Source: Poseidonocella pacifica (GTDB lineage: Bacteria; Pseudomonadota; Alphaproteobacteria; Rhodobacterales; Rhodobacteraceae). From it: a DNA stretch of 64,000 nucleotides. A model generated the notes under the pieces. It saw only the letters and a program-made list of their open reading frames with translations. It was not told where the DNA came from and ran no database searches. Below, piece by piece: positions 44,131-53,175 of this stretch. Location: contig NZ_FOJU01000002.1 of assembly GCF_900111875.1 (NCBI RefSeq), positions 434,001 through 498,000 on the forward strand, in the 5' to 3' direction. The position numbers and the translations under genes are program-made. Each line of letters opens with the position of its first letter. The first letter of the stretch is position 1.

Positions 44131-45620
44131 CGCACCAAGTCGATTCGCGTGTTGGCATCGACGTTCTGCCATGCACTGTGCGTCCCATCGGGCCAACGGA
44201 CTCGCACCTCGACCTTGGCGGCGTTGCCCAAACCGAAGTGCCGCGGGAGCAGACTTCCACTGACATGCCCGCCGCCCACGGTGATCTCCTGCACCATATT
44301 CTTGCCCGGCAGACGCACCTCTACCCGCGCGCCCACCGCATCCCGGTTCGGACCCGCCTGTCGGGGTCGAACAGCGATCCAATTCCCCGCCTCGCTGAGG
44401 TTGCGGTACATCTCTGCGGGAGCGCGACGGTTCACGACGATGAGGTCCAATCGACCGTCAAGATCCAGATCCGCCAATGCCGCGCCCCGAGAGCGCGCAG
44501 TACTGGCAACACCTGCAGAATTGCCCGCCTCTTCGAATTGGCTGTCCGCCGTTTGCATGAGCAGGTTGTTTGGATCGTAGCTCGCATTCGAAGGCATCTG
44601 ATCGACGTTGCCTTTGGCGATGAACAGATCATCTCGGCCATCATTGTCGATATCGCCGAACTCGGCGTGCCAACCGGTAGATGGGCGGCCATCGTCGCCC
44701 AGAAATGGCCGCTGGGCATAGGTGCCGATATCGTAAGGCGCTTGATCATACCCGCCATCAGGCCGCGCGATCTGAAGCAGTTGATCCCCCATGGAGGTAA
44801 GCATGACCTCCGGACGGGCGTCGCCGGTAATGTCACGGCTGGCGATCCCCATGCCCCAGATCGAAATTCGTTGCCAGCCGTCATCCTCCGACAACCAGTC
44901 AAGGTCGGACAAGCTCAGCAATTGCTCGTGCCCGTCCCGCAAATAATAGTGGCGGTCATTCGAGATGCGCAGATCAGCCGGGCCGTCCCTACCCCGGTCG
45001 GAGAAGAGCATGGAGAGGGCACAAAACCCCGGCGTCAAAACGTGAGGTGGGCCAAATCGCCGTCCTTCGGGGCGATAGAGCGCGTTGTCATCACAGGTAC
45101 CGAATGGTCCGTCGGGATCTTCGCGGTCCACGTAGTTTCCCACGGCGAGGGTGGGCCATTCTGCGCCCTGCTCCCATGTGGCTGAGAACGCAGTGGACCA
45201 TGCGGTGCCGCCGTCAAATCCCCATTCATCGTTGGCAAGCGCGAACTGACAGCCCCCCAGCCCGCGATAGAGGTGATTCTCACCCACGCGGAGCACCGCA
45301 AGATCGAGATGGCCATCGCCGTCGATATCAAGCGGATAGGCCCCCGTCACGCCTGTCTCAGGTTCAAAATCGCCACGTTCGAAACGAAACCCACCCCGAT
45401 TGAGGTAGAGCGCCGCCGGGTTCGTGCCGCCGGCCATAAACACCTCCGGCAGGTCATCCCCGTTACAGTCAAATGTCGCGACCCCGCCACCGACGAAATG
45501 CTCCCATCCGCCGTCGTAGACGTGCGGCGACGGGAGTGCCTCCATCAGATCAAAGCGCGGATCGGCCTGCGCGGCCCCGGCAAGAAGCCCGCCAAGGAGA
45601 ACGATACTCGCATACCTCAT
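44127..45620 (-). CDS. exported FG-GAP/VCBS-repeat protein with ASPIC/UnbV C terminus (CRTAC1 family)
   Basis: The 497-residue protein starts MRYASIVLLGGLLAGAAQAD, a signal peptide. Calcium-type FG-GAP repeats follow, such as FDCNGDDLPEVFMAG, LDIDGDGHLDLAVL, GDIDNDGRDDLFIAKG and ADLDLDGRLDLIVVN. The end has the ASPIC/UnbV domain (GARVEVRLPGKNMVQEI, GNAAKVEVRVRWPDGT). A beta-propeller is likely. It overlaps xylR upstream by four bases and converges with the MauG-like gene. These two families are often neighbours, which suggests a joint periplasmic role, perhaps with the peroxidase. Confidence 0.88.
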   Translation of the reverse strand: MRYASIVLLGGLLAGAAQADPRFDLMEALPSPHVYDGGWEHFVGGGVATFDCNGDDLPEVFMAGGTNPAALYLNRGGFRFERGDFEPETGVTGAYPLDIDGDGHLDLAVLRVGENHLYRGLGGCQFALANDEWGFDGGTAWSTAFSATWEQGAEWPTLAVGNYVDREDPDGPFGTCDDNALYRPEGRRFGPPHVLTPGFCALSMLFSDRGRDGPADLRISNDRHYYLRDGHEQLLSLSDLDWLSEDDGWQRISIWGMGIASRDITGDARPEVMLTSMGDQLLQIARPDGGYDQAPYDIGTYAQRPFLGDDGRPSTGWHAEFGDIDNDGRDDLFIAKGNVDQMPSNASYDPNNLLMQTADSQFEEAGNSAGVASTARSRGAALADLDLDGRLDLIVVNRRAPAEMYRNLSEAGNWIAVRPRQAGPNRDAVGARVEVRLPGKNMVQEITVGGGHVSGSLLPRHFGLGNAAKVEVRVRWPDGTHSAWQNVDANTRIDLVR

Positions 45621-46876
45621 ACCACGACCTCTGGCCGCGCGGTGCGCCGGGCCGAGGCCGCCGCAAGCGCGAGTGTGGCCGCCCCCCGAGCCCAGACGAG
45701 CCCGCCCCAGGCGTTGATCTCAATGTCCGGCACATTGCGACCTGCATCGACGGCCAGCTGGCGCGTCTCATTCAAAACGTCCTCGGCATAGAGGTAATCG
45801 AACTTCATCCGTGCACCTGACAGGACGATCAGTTCCGGATCGAAAAGGGATATTACGTTCGCGAGCCCGACAGCGAGGAAACGCCCCGCCCGGCGAAAGA
45901 TCGTGCGCGCAGCTTCGTTGCCTGCCTTGGCCTGATCGTACAGGCTTTCGAGTTGCACCTGAGCCGGGACGGGTTTTCCGCGCACCTGTTGCATGGCGAC
46001 GGAAGCTTCGCGGACCAGCGCATAGTCGGCGACGTAGGCTTCAAGACACCCACGCTGACCGCAACGGCACAGAGCCCCATCCAGTTGCACCTTGGTATGC
46101 CCAAGCTCCAGCGCGGCACTATGAGTTCCGCGATAGAGCTTGTGCCCGGTCACGAGACCCATCCCCAAACCATTCTCGATAGTGATGACGGCAAAGCTTT
46201 CGACGCGCCGCCCCGCCCCGTACCAAAGCTCCGCGAGGGTGACGAGATTGGCATCGTTGTCCACTTCGACCGGAACCCCCAGCCGCGCGGACAAAAGCTC
46301 CGCCATGGGGACGTTCCGCGCCTGCATGATGGGCGACCACAGGATCGTGCCGTTTGCATTGTCGACAACACCCGGCAATCCAAGCCCCAGGCTGTCGATC
46401 TGTTCCATACCTATGCCTGCCGCCATGGCGAGCTTGAGAAAGACCCGCTCAGCCTCGTCAACCAAGGAGACATCCGCCCCCGGCCTGCGAGGGATGGCCA
46501 CGTCGGCAATGGCCTTGCCCGCATAGTCGAGGATGATCCCCGAGTGCACCTCATCGCTAAGCATGACACCGGCGACATATCCCGCTTCGCCGCGCACCTT
46601 GAGCGCGACCGGCGGGCGACCCCGGTTACGGTCGCGTTTGGTGCCCGTCTCCACCTCTTCGAGCAGGCCCTGCTCCAAAAGTTCGGCGACGAGGTTGGTG
46701 ACAGTGGCGGGACTGATCGCCAACCGCTTGGCTACGTCGCGACGTGAAATCCGGCCACATGATCGCACGCAATCATAGACCTTTTGCCGGAGAGCCGGTG
46801 TATCTTCGGTCTGAACCGGTACCATCGGCCCGATTCCATCCCTCGGCAGCTTGAGTTCCCGCAGGCGTCCGCGCAT
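45617..46876 (-). CDS. xylR: ROK-family transcriptional repressor XylR
   Basis: The 419-residue protein has an N-terminal winged helix-turn-helix (ISRRDVAKRLAISPATVTNLVAELLEQG). The ROK kinase-like sugar-binding domain follows, with EVDNDANLVTLAE, GLGMGLVTGHKLYRG and the zinc site near CRCGQRGCLEAYV. I use the ATG at 46876 with AAGGG upstream; the frame extends to a TTG at 46900. It is divergent from xylFHGBA and should repress it until xylose binds. The CRTAC1-like gene follows with a four-base overlap. Confidence 0.93.
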   Translation of the reverse strand: MRGRLRELKLPRDGIGPMVPVQTEDTPALRQKVYDCVRSCGRISRRDVAKRLAISPATVTNLVAELLEQGLLEEVETGTKRDRNRGRPPVALKVRGEAGYVAGVMLSDEVHSGIILDYAGKAIADVAIPRRPGADVSLVDEAERVFLKLAMAAGIGMEQIDSLGLGLPGVVDNANGTILWSPIMQARNVPMAELLSARLGVPVEVDNDANLVTLAELWYGAGRRVESFAVITIENGLGMGLVTGHKLYRGTHSAALELGHTKVQLDGALCRCGQRGCLEAYVADYALVREASVAMQQVRGKPVPAQVQLESLYDQAKAGNEAARTIFRRAGRFLAVGLANVISLFDPELIVLSGARMKFDYLYAEDVLNETRQLAVDAGRNVPDIEINAWGGLVWARGAATLALAAASARRTARPEVVV

Positions 46877-47094
46877 CTCCACCCTTAATTTTTCTCGCAA
46901 ACAAATTCAGGGCAGCAATCCTGCCATTCGCCTGCGAACCTCCCCTTTGAAGACAGGTTATGCCACGTATTACGCATCGTGAAGACAAAAAAGACAAAAT
47001 TTATTTTGACAGATAAATTAAGTTGCGCGATGCTTCAGCCCGCGTGGCACGATCTGCCGCGTCGTCAGAAATGGCGATCACATGGGAGGAAATC
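46877..47094. promoter_or_regulatory. xylR-xylF divergent control region with candidate XylR operator
   Basis: AATTTAT (46998-47004) and ATAAATT (47013-47019) form a seven-base inverted repeat with eight bases between. A TTGACA box (47006-47011) lies within it, and GATGCT, 17 bases further, could serve as the -10 for xylF. A repressor bound to the palindrome would block this promoter. GGAGG precedes the xylF start. Confidence 0.6.
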
Positions 47095-48120
47095 ATGCGT
47101 AAAGCATTTCTCGCGGCGGCGCTTGCGTCGTCCGCGCTGACTACAGCCGCATTCGCACAGGACATCACCGTTGGCGTAAGCTGGTCCAACTTTCAGGAAG
47201 AGCGCTGGAAAACCGATGAGGCCGCCATCAAGGAGGCCCTCGACGCAGCCGGCGCCGCCTACATCTCATCCGACGCACAATCGTCTTCGGCCAAGCAACT
47301 GGCAGACATCGAAAGCCTGATTGCTCAGGGCGCCGATGCGCTGATCATCCTCGCGCAGGACTCGCAGGCCATCACCCCCGCTGTTCAGGCTGCTGCCGAC
47401 GAAGGTATTCCGATCGTGGGCTATGACCGTCTGATCGAAGACGCCCGCGCCTTCTACCTGACCTTCGACAACGTCGAAGTTGGCCGGATGCAGGCCCGTG
47501 CCGTGCTCGAAGCCGCGCCCGAAGGCAACTACGTCATGATCAAGGGCTCCCCCACTGACCCCAACGCGGATTTCCTCCGCGGCGGTCAGCAGGAAATTCT
47601 GCAGGAAGCCATCGACAGCGGTGCGATCACCATCGTCGGCGAAGCCTATACCGATCAGTGGTTGCCCGCCAACGCACAGCGCAACATGGAATCGATCCTG
47701 ACCGCCAACGACAACAACGTCGACGCGGTTGTCGCTTCCAATGACGGCACCGCCGGTGGCGCGGTGGCAGCACTTGCCGCCCAAGGCATGGAAGGCATTC
47801 CCGTTTCCGGACAGGATGGCGACCACGCGGCGCTGAACCGCATCGCCAAGGGCACCCAGACGGTTTCGGTCTGGAAAGACGCCCGCGACCTCGGCAAGCG
47901 CGCCGCGGAAATCGCTGTGGAGATGGCAAACGGTACGGAAATGACCGCCATCGAGGGCGCGGCGGAATGGACCTCTCCTGCCGGAACCACGCTCGTGGCG
48001 CAGTTCCTCGAGCCCGTTCCGGTGACGCAGGAGAACCTCTCCGCAGTCGTCGATGCCGGCTGGATCGAGAAAGACGCATTGTGCCAAGGCGTCGAAGCTG
48101 GCCCGGCACCCTGCAACTGA
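47095..48120 (+). CDS. xylF: xylose ABC transporter substrate-binding protein XylF
   Basis: This 341-residue protein starts MRKAFLAAALASSALTTAAF with a signal peptide ending after AFAQ, so it acts in the periplasm. The mature part opens DITVGVSWSNFQEERWKTDE, and contains ALIILAQDSQAI and IPIVGYDRLIEDARAFYLTFDN, which match the D-xylose-binding family. GGAGG precedes the ATG at 47095; the earlier frame to 47023 is upstream of the Shine-Dalgarno sequence. It leads the xylose operon. Confidence 0.96.
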   Translation: MRKAFLAAALASSALTTAAFAQDITVGVSWSNFQEERWKTDEAAIKEALDAAGAAYISSDAQSSSAKQLADIESLIAQGADALIILAQDSQAITPAVQAAADEGIPIVGYDRLIEDARAFYLTFDNVEVGRMQARAVLEAAPEGNYVMIKGSPTDPNADFLRGGQQEILQEAIDSGAITIVGEAYTDQWLPANAQRNMESILTANDNNVDAVVASNDGTAGGAVAALAAQGMEGIPVSGQDGDHAALNRIAKGTQTVSVWKDARDLGKRAAEIAVEMANGTEMTAIEGAAEWTSPAGTTLVAQFLEPVPVTQENLSAVVDAGWIEKDALCQGVEAGPAPCN

Positions 48121-48147
48121 TCCCGCTCCGGATCTTGTGAACCTACC

Positions 48148-48173
48148 GCCTTCACCCCCTCGCGGGTGAAGGC
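48148..48173 (+). other. Hairpin between xylF and xylH
   Basis: GCCTTCACCC-6 bases-GGGTGAAGGC is a perfect ten-pair stem in the 80-base gap after xylF, with no T tract. Such structures often stabilise the binding-protein part of an ABC transporter mRNA and cause lower expression of the membrane genes; this role is inferred. Confidence 0.6.
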
Positions 48174-48200
48174 ACAACCGCCCGTACGGGACTTCTCATC

Positions 48201-49496
48201 ATGACCGACACCAAAGAGACTGCCGCCCGCGCGCGGAAGAAGCAGAGTGCATTCGCAGCCCTTGAAATCGACACCCGCCTTCTGGGAATGATCGGGGCCT
48301 TTATCGCCGTCTGCCTCGTTTTCAACATCCTCACCGAAGGGCGCTTTCTCACGCCCCGCAACGTGTTCAACCTGACGATCCAGACAGTGTCCGTGGCCAT
48401 CATGGCAACCGGTATGGTCTTTGTGATCGTCACCCGGCATATCGACCTGTCCGTCGGGGCCTTGCTGGCAACCTGTTCGGCCGTCATGGCGATGACCCAG
48501 ACAATGGTGGTGCCCGAATGGCTTGGCCTCGGGTTGGGTCATCCGCTGACCGCGCCTATTGCAATCGCCGTGGGCTGCGTCGCCGGAATGGCGATCGGGG
48601 CCTTCCACGGGTGGCTCATCGGGTATCTGACGATCCCGGCATTCATCGTAACGCTTGGCGGTCTGCTCGTCTGGCGCAACGTGGCATGGCACCTGACCAG
48701 CGGCCAGACCATCGGCCCCCTCGACGAGACCTTCCAACTCTTCGGCGGCATCAACGGAACGCTGGGCGAAACATGGAGCTGGATCTTCGGTATCGTCGCA
48801 GTTCTCGCCGCATGGTTCGGCCTCTTTACTGCGCGTCGCTCCAAGATCCGGCATGAGTTCAAGGTCAAACCGATCTGGGCGGAACTTGTCCTTGGCGGGC
48901 TCATCGCTTCGGCGATCCTTGGTTTCGTGTCATTGCTCACAGCCTATGAAATCCCGACCCGACGCCTTGAACGGATCTTCGAAGCCGCGGGGCAGGTCAT
49001 GCCCGAAGGTCATACGCAGGGTTATGGCGTGCCGATTTCGGTCCTCGTGCTGATCGTCGTGGCGATCATCATGACCATCGTGGCACAGCGCACGCGCCTT
49101 GGCCGGTACATCTTTGCCACGGGCGGCAACCCCGACGCCGCCGCGCTTGCGGGGATCAACACGCGGATGCTCACGGTCAAGGTCTTCATGATCATGGGGC
49201 TTCTCTGTGCGATTTCCGCCGTGGTCGCTTCGGCCCGCCAGACCTTTCACTCCAACGATATCGGCACGCTGGATGAACTCCGCGTCATCGCCGCCGCAGT
49301 GATCGGCGGAACAGCCCTCGCGGGCGGCTCTGGCACCATCTACGGCGCGATCCTCGGCGCGCTCATCATGCAGTCACTGCAATCGGGCATGGCCATGGTG
49401 GGCGTCGACGCCCCTTATCAGAACATCGTGGTCGGCATGGTCCTCGTCCTCGCCGTCTTCGTCGACATCCTCTATCGCCGCCGTACAGGAGACTGA
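48201..49496 (+). CDS. xylH: xylose ABC transporter permease XylH
   Basis: The 431-residue polytopic protein has about ten hydrophobic helices. It includes SVAIMATGMVFVIVTRHIDLSVG, the sugar ABC permease signature, then PAFIVTLGGLLVWRN, GRYIFATGGNPDAAALAGI and GSGTIYGAILGALIMQSLQSG. The length and the loop around residues 215-285 match XylH. It forms the membrane pore with XylG. It is separated from xylG by three bases. Confidence 0.96.
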   Translation: MTDTKETAARARKKQSAFAALEIDTRLLGMIGAFIAVCLVFNILTEGRFLTPRNVFNLTIQTVSVAIMATGMVFVIVTRHIDLSVGALLATCSAVMAMTQTMVVPEWLGLGLGHPLTAPIAIAVGCVAGMAIGAFHGWLIGYLTIPAFIVTLGGLLVWRNVAWHLTSGQTIGPLDETFQLFGGINGTLGETWSWIFGIVAVLAAWFGLFTARRSKIRHEFKVKPIWAELVLGGLIASAILGFVSLLTAYEIPTRRLERIFEAAGQVMPEGHTQGYGVPISVLVLIVVAIIMTIVAQRTRLGRYIFATGGNPDAAALAGINTRMLTVKVFMIMGLLCAISAVVASARQTFHSNDIGTLDELRVIAAAVIGGTALAGGSGTIYGAILGALIMQSLQSGMAMVGVDAPYQNIVVGMVLVLAVFVDILYRRRTGD

Positions 49497-49499
49497 GCC

Positions 49500-50267
49500 A
49501 TGGCCAAAGTTGACCGCTCGGGCACCCCGCTCGTCGAACTTCGCAACATCTCCATCGCGTTTGGCGGCGTTCATGCCGTGGATGACGTCTCCGTGGATCT
49601 CTATCCCGGTGAGGTCGTCGGGCTTCTGGGCCACAACGGAGCCGGCAAATCGACCCTGATCAAGTGCCTCTCGGGCGCCTATCAGGCCGATTCCGGGGAA
49701 GTTTTCGTGGATGGCAAGAAGGTGTCGATCCGCAACCCACGGGATGCGCGGGATCATAACATCGAGACGATCTATCAGACTCTCGCGCTTGCCGACAATC
49801 TGGACGCGGCCTCCAACCTGTTCCTCGGGCGGGAGATCACCAGCGGCATCGGGCTGGTGGATGATGCCCGGATGGAAGCCGAGACGCGCAAGATCATGGG
49901 GCGTCTCAACCCCAACTTCCGCAAGTTCAATGCCCCTGTTTCCGCTCTTTCGGGTGGGCAGCGTCAGTCCGTCGCGATCTCCCGCGCGGTCTACTTCAAT
50001 GCGCGCATCTTGATCATGGATGAGCCAACCGCAGCGCTCGGGGTCGAAGAAACCCGTATGGTTGCGGAGCTTATCGATGAGTTGAAACGGCAGGGTCTCG
50101 GGATCTTCCTGATCGATCACGACATCCATCAGGTAAAGACACTTTGCGATCGGGCGTCCGTGATGAAGAACGGCAAGCTTGTGGGAACCGTGGATGTCGA
50201 TGACGTGACCGAGGACGACCTGCTCGGGATGATCATCCTCGGCAAACAGCCGGAAAAGGCTGCCTGA
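49500..50267 (+). CDS. xylG: xylose ABC transporter ATP-binding protein (single-domain XylG)
   Basis: This 255-residue ATPase has Walker A (GHNGAGKST), the ABC signature in [15 protein letters not shown] and Walker B ([12 protein letters not shown]). The H-loop is in [10 protein letters not shown]. Escherichia coli XylG has two ABC domains in about 510 residues, while this protein has one and presumably works as a homodimer. The start follows the xylH stop by three bases, and the stop abuts the xylB start. Confidence 0.93.
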   Translation: MAKVDRSGTPLVELRNISIAFGGVHAVDDVSVDLYPGEVVGLLGHNGAGKSTLIKCLSGAYQADSGEVFVDGKKVSIRNPRDARDHNIETIYQTLALADNLDAASNLFLGREITSGIGLVDDARMEAETRKIMGRLNPNFRKFNAPVSALSGGQRQSVAISRAVYFNARILIMDEPTAALGVEETRMVAELIDELKRQGLGIFLIDHDIHQVKTLCDRASVMKNGKLVGTVDVDDVTEDDLLGMIILGKQPEKAA

Positions 50268-51706
50268 TGTATCTCGGTCTTGATCTCGGCACTTCCGGGC
50301 TGAAGGGCGTCCTTATCGACGATGCGCAGCGCATTGTTGCCGAGGCCACGACCCCGCTGTCCGTGTCCCGCCCGCATTCCGGGTGGTCGGAGCAGGTCCC
50401 TGCGGATTGGCTGTCGGCCGCCGGCAACGTGATCGATGCCATCGCGGCGGAGTGCGACATGGCGTCGGTGCGCGCCATTGGCCTCTCGGGGCATATGCAC
50501 GGGGCAACCCTGCTGGATGCCTCCGGCAATGTGCTGCGTCCCTGCATCTTGTGGAACGACACGCGCGCGTACGCCCAAGCGGCACAGATGGATGCCGACC
50601 CCAAGTGGCGCGAGATTACGGGGAACATCGTCTTCCCCGGTTTCACCGCCCCGAAAATCGCTTGGGTTCGGGCGCAAGAGCCGGACATCTACGCGCAGAT
50701 CGACAAGGTTTTGCTTCCAAAAGACTACCTGCGTCTTTGGCTGACTGGTGAGGCCGTCTCCGAAATGTCGGATGCTGCGGGGACCAGTTGGCTCGACACC
50801 GGCGCGCGGGACTGGTCCGATACATTGCTCGCGGAAACCGGACTGTCGCGCTCGGCAATGCCGAGGCTTGTCGAAGGTTCCGCCCCCTCCGGTACACTTC
50901 GGGCGGAATTGCAAAGCCGCTGGGGATTCGGGTCAAACGTAATCGTCGCGGGCGGCGGGGGTGACAATGCCGCCTCCGCGGTGGGTGTCGGCGTGGTCCG
51001 TCCGGGCGAAGCTTTCGTCTCGCTCGGCACATCGGGCGTGCTTTTCGCCGCCTGTGAAGCCTACCGCCCGGATGCCGCAAGCGCGGTGCATACCTTCTGT
51101 CATGCGCTGCCGGATACGTGGCATCAGATGGGGGTAATCCTGTCGGCCACGGACTCTCTTAATTGGTACGCCGGGCTGACCGGGACCGATGCCGCGACCC
51201 TGTCGGGGGAACTCGGCGACTTGACCGGCCCCGGATCCGCCCTCTTTCTTCCCTATCTCGGTGGCGAACGCACCCCCCACAACGATGCCCGTATACGCGG
51301 GGCGCTGACAGGCATCGAACACGCCACCGACCGCCCCGCAGGCACCCGCGCCGTCATGGAGGGCGTGGCCTACGCGGTGCGCGATAGCTTCGACGCGCTT
51401 CGCGCAACGGGAACGGAGATCGACACACTGATCGCCGTGGGCGGTGGAAGCCGGTCGAACTACTGGCTTCGCCTCATCGCCACCGTGCTGGATCTCCCCA
51501 TCCAGGTGCCTGCGGAGGGCGATTTCGGCGCGGCCTTTGGTGCCGCGCGGCTTGCGATGATGGCCGCTGGCGACGGCGGGCCCGACATCGCCACCCGACC
51601 GGACATCGCGCGCGTTGTCGCGCCGCAGCCCGAACTCCATGACGACTTCATGGCGGCACATGCCCGCTACCGAGATACCTACCAAGCTCTCAAGGACCTG
51701 ACATGA
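50267..51706 (+). CDS. xylB: xylulokinase
   Basis: The 479-residue FGGY-family kinase phosphorylates D-xylulose to xylulose 5-phosphate. The N-terminal strand [18 protein letters not shown] is the phosphate-binding loop. [14 protein letters not shown] and [10 protein letters not shown] are typical of XylB. The second domain has [10 protein letters not shown] and [14 protein letters not shown]. It overlaps xylG by one base and xylA by four bases. Confidence 0.95.
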   Translation: MYLGLDLGTSGLKGVLIDDAQRIVAEATTPLSVSRPHSGWSEQVPADWLSAAGNVIDAIAAECDMASVRAIGLSGHMHGATLLDASGNVLRPCILWNDTRAYAQAAQMDADPKWREITGNIVFPGFTAPKIAWVRAQEPDIYAQIDKVLLPKDYLRLWLTGEAVSEMSDAAGTSWLDTGARDWSDTLLAETGLSRSAMPRLVEGSAPSGTLRAELQSRWGFGSNVIVAGGGGDNAASAVGVGVVRPGEAFVSLGTSGVLFAACEAYRPDAASAVHTFCHALPDTWHQMGVILSATDSLNWYAGLTGTDAATLSGELGDLTGPGSALFLPYLGGERTPHNDARIRGALTGIEHATDRPAGTRAVMEGVAYAVRDSFDALRATGTEIDTLIAVGGGSRSNYWLRLIATVLDLPIQVPAEGDFGAAFGAARLAMMAAGDGGPDIATRPDIARVVAPQPELHDDFMAAHARYRDTYQALKDLT

Positions 51707-53001
51707 CCGATTTCTTTTCCGGCATCGAGCCGATCAAATTCGACCCCGCCGCCCAGTCCGACCTCGCCTATCGGCACTATGACCCCGATGAGATGGTCAT
51801 GGGGAAACGCCTGGAGGATCATTTGCGCTTTGCCGTCGCATGGTGGCACAGCTTCGTGTGGGAGGGCGGCGACCCCTTTGGCGGACGCACCTTTGATCGG
51901 CCGTGGTTCGGCAACGAAATGGACCTCGCCAAGATGAAGGCGGATGTGGCCTTCGAGATGTTCGCGCTGCTCGGCCAGCCCTTCTATTGCTTTCACGATG
52001 TCGACATCCGCCCCGAAGGCGACAGTTTCGCGGAGAACACCCGCAACCTCGAAGAGATCGTGGACTATCTCGGTGAAAAGATGGCTGCTGGCGGGCCAAA
52101 GCTTCTTTGGGGCACGGCGAACCTCTTTTCCCACCGCCGGTTCATGTCGGGCGCGTCCACGAACCCCGACCCGGATGTCTTTGCCTTCTCCGCCGCGACC
52201 GTCAAAACCTGCATGGACGCGACGCACAAGCTGGGCGGGGAAAACTATCTGCTTTGGGGCGGGCGCGAGGGCTATGAGACGCTGCTCAATACGGATCTTG
52301 GCCGCGAATCCGAGCAGATGGGGCGCTTTCTCTCCATGGTCGTCGAGTACAAGCACAAGATCGGCTACAAGGGGGGCATCCTGATCGAGCCCAAGCCGCA
52401 GGAACCGACAAAGCATCAGTACGACTATGACGTCGCCACCGTCTTTGGCACGCTCCAGCGCTTTGGCCTTGAGAAGGACATTCAGGTCAATATCGAGCAG
52501 GGACACGCGATCCTTGCGGGGCACAGCTTCGAGCATGAAATCGCCACCGCCGGTGCGCTTGGCATTCTCGGCTCCATCGACATGAACCGCAACGACTATC
52601 AGTCCGGCTGGGATACCGACCAGTTCCCGAACAACGTGCCCGAAGTCGCGCTTGCGTATTATGAAATCCTCAAGGCGGGCGGTTTCGTCACTGGCGGCAC
52701 AAACTTCGACTCCAAGCTGCGCCGGCAATCGCTCGACCCGCAGGACCTGATCGCTGCGCATGTCGGGGCAATGGACGTCTGCGCACGCGGCCTCAAGGCG
52801 GCGGCAGCGATGATCGAGGACGGCGGGCTCGAAGCGGCGCGTGCCGAACGCTACGCAGGCTGGGAAACACCCGAAGGCAAGGCGCTTCTGGACAGCGATC
52901 TGAGTGCGATCGCGGACCGCGTTTTGAAAGAAGGGATCAACCCCCTGCCACGCTCCGGACGCCAGGAGCGGCTCGAAAACTACATCAACCGGTTCGTTTG
53001 A
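51703..53001 (+). CDS. xylA: xylose isomerase
   Basis: The 432-residue enzyme converts D-xylose to D-xylulose. It has [19 protein letters not shown] with catalytic His and Asp, and [18 protein letters not shown]. Metal ligands are in [29 protein letters not shown] and [20 protein letters not shown]. It belongs to the longer class II isomerases of gram-negative bacteria. It ends the xylose operon before a strong hairpin. Confidence 0.97.
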   Translation: MTDFFSGIEPIKFDPAAQSDLAYRHYDPDEMVMGKRLEDHLRFAVAWWHSFVWEGGDPFGGRTFDRPWFGNEMDLAKMKADVAFEMFALLGQPFYCFHDVDIRPEGDSFAENTRNLEEIVDYLGEKMAAGGPKLLWGTANLFSHRRFMSGASTNPDPDVFAFSAATVKTCMDATHKLGGENYLLWGGREGYETLLNTDLGRESEQMGRFLSMVVEYKHKIGYKGGILIEPKPQEPTKHQYDYDVATVFGTLQRFGLEKDIQVNIEQGHAILAGHSFEHEIATAGALGILGSIDMNRNDYQSGWDTDQFPNNVPEVALAYYEILKAGGFVTGGTNFDSKLRRQSLDPQDLIAAHVGAMDVCARGLKAAAAMIEDGGLEAARAERYAGWETPEGKALLDSDLSAIADRVLKEGINPLPRSGRQERLENYINRFV

Positions 53002-53007
53002 TCCGGT

Positions 53008-53039
53008 GGCGGGGCGCGCCGCGCGTGTGCCCCGCCTTT
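53008..53039 (+). terminator. Terminator of the xylose operon
   Basis: GGCGGGGC and GCCCCGCC, 13 bases apart, form an eight-pair GC stem followed by TTT, shortly after the xylA stop. Confidence 0.75.
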
Positions 53040-53175
53040 GCACTGACCAAGGCGGGAACCCATCGGGCGACTTGATCTTGGGAACGCCCCTTTGCCGGGT
53101 CGCATAGCGAAGCCCCGGCCCTTGCACAGCGGCGTTCTTGGCTCTACCTCGGGGGGGTCACGTTCAGGAGCGCGC

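Noticed and set aside
47655-48854. Minus-strand frame of 399 codons across the xylF-xylH junction
   Set aside because: It is antisense to two well-identified genes, and is rich in His/Asp/Gly as expected of shadow frames.
51679-53127. Long minus-strand frame of 482 codons
   Set aside because: It is antisense to xylA, whose motifs are unmistakable; the GC-rich codon pattern creates the shadow frame.
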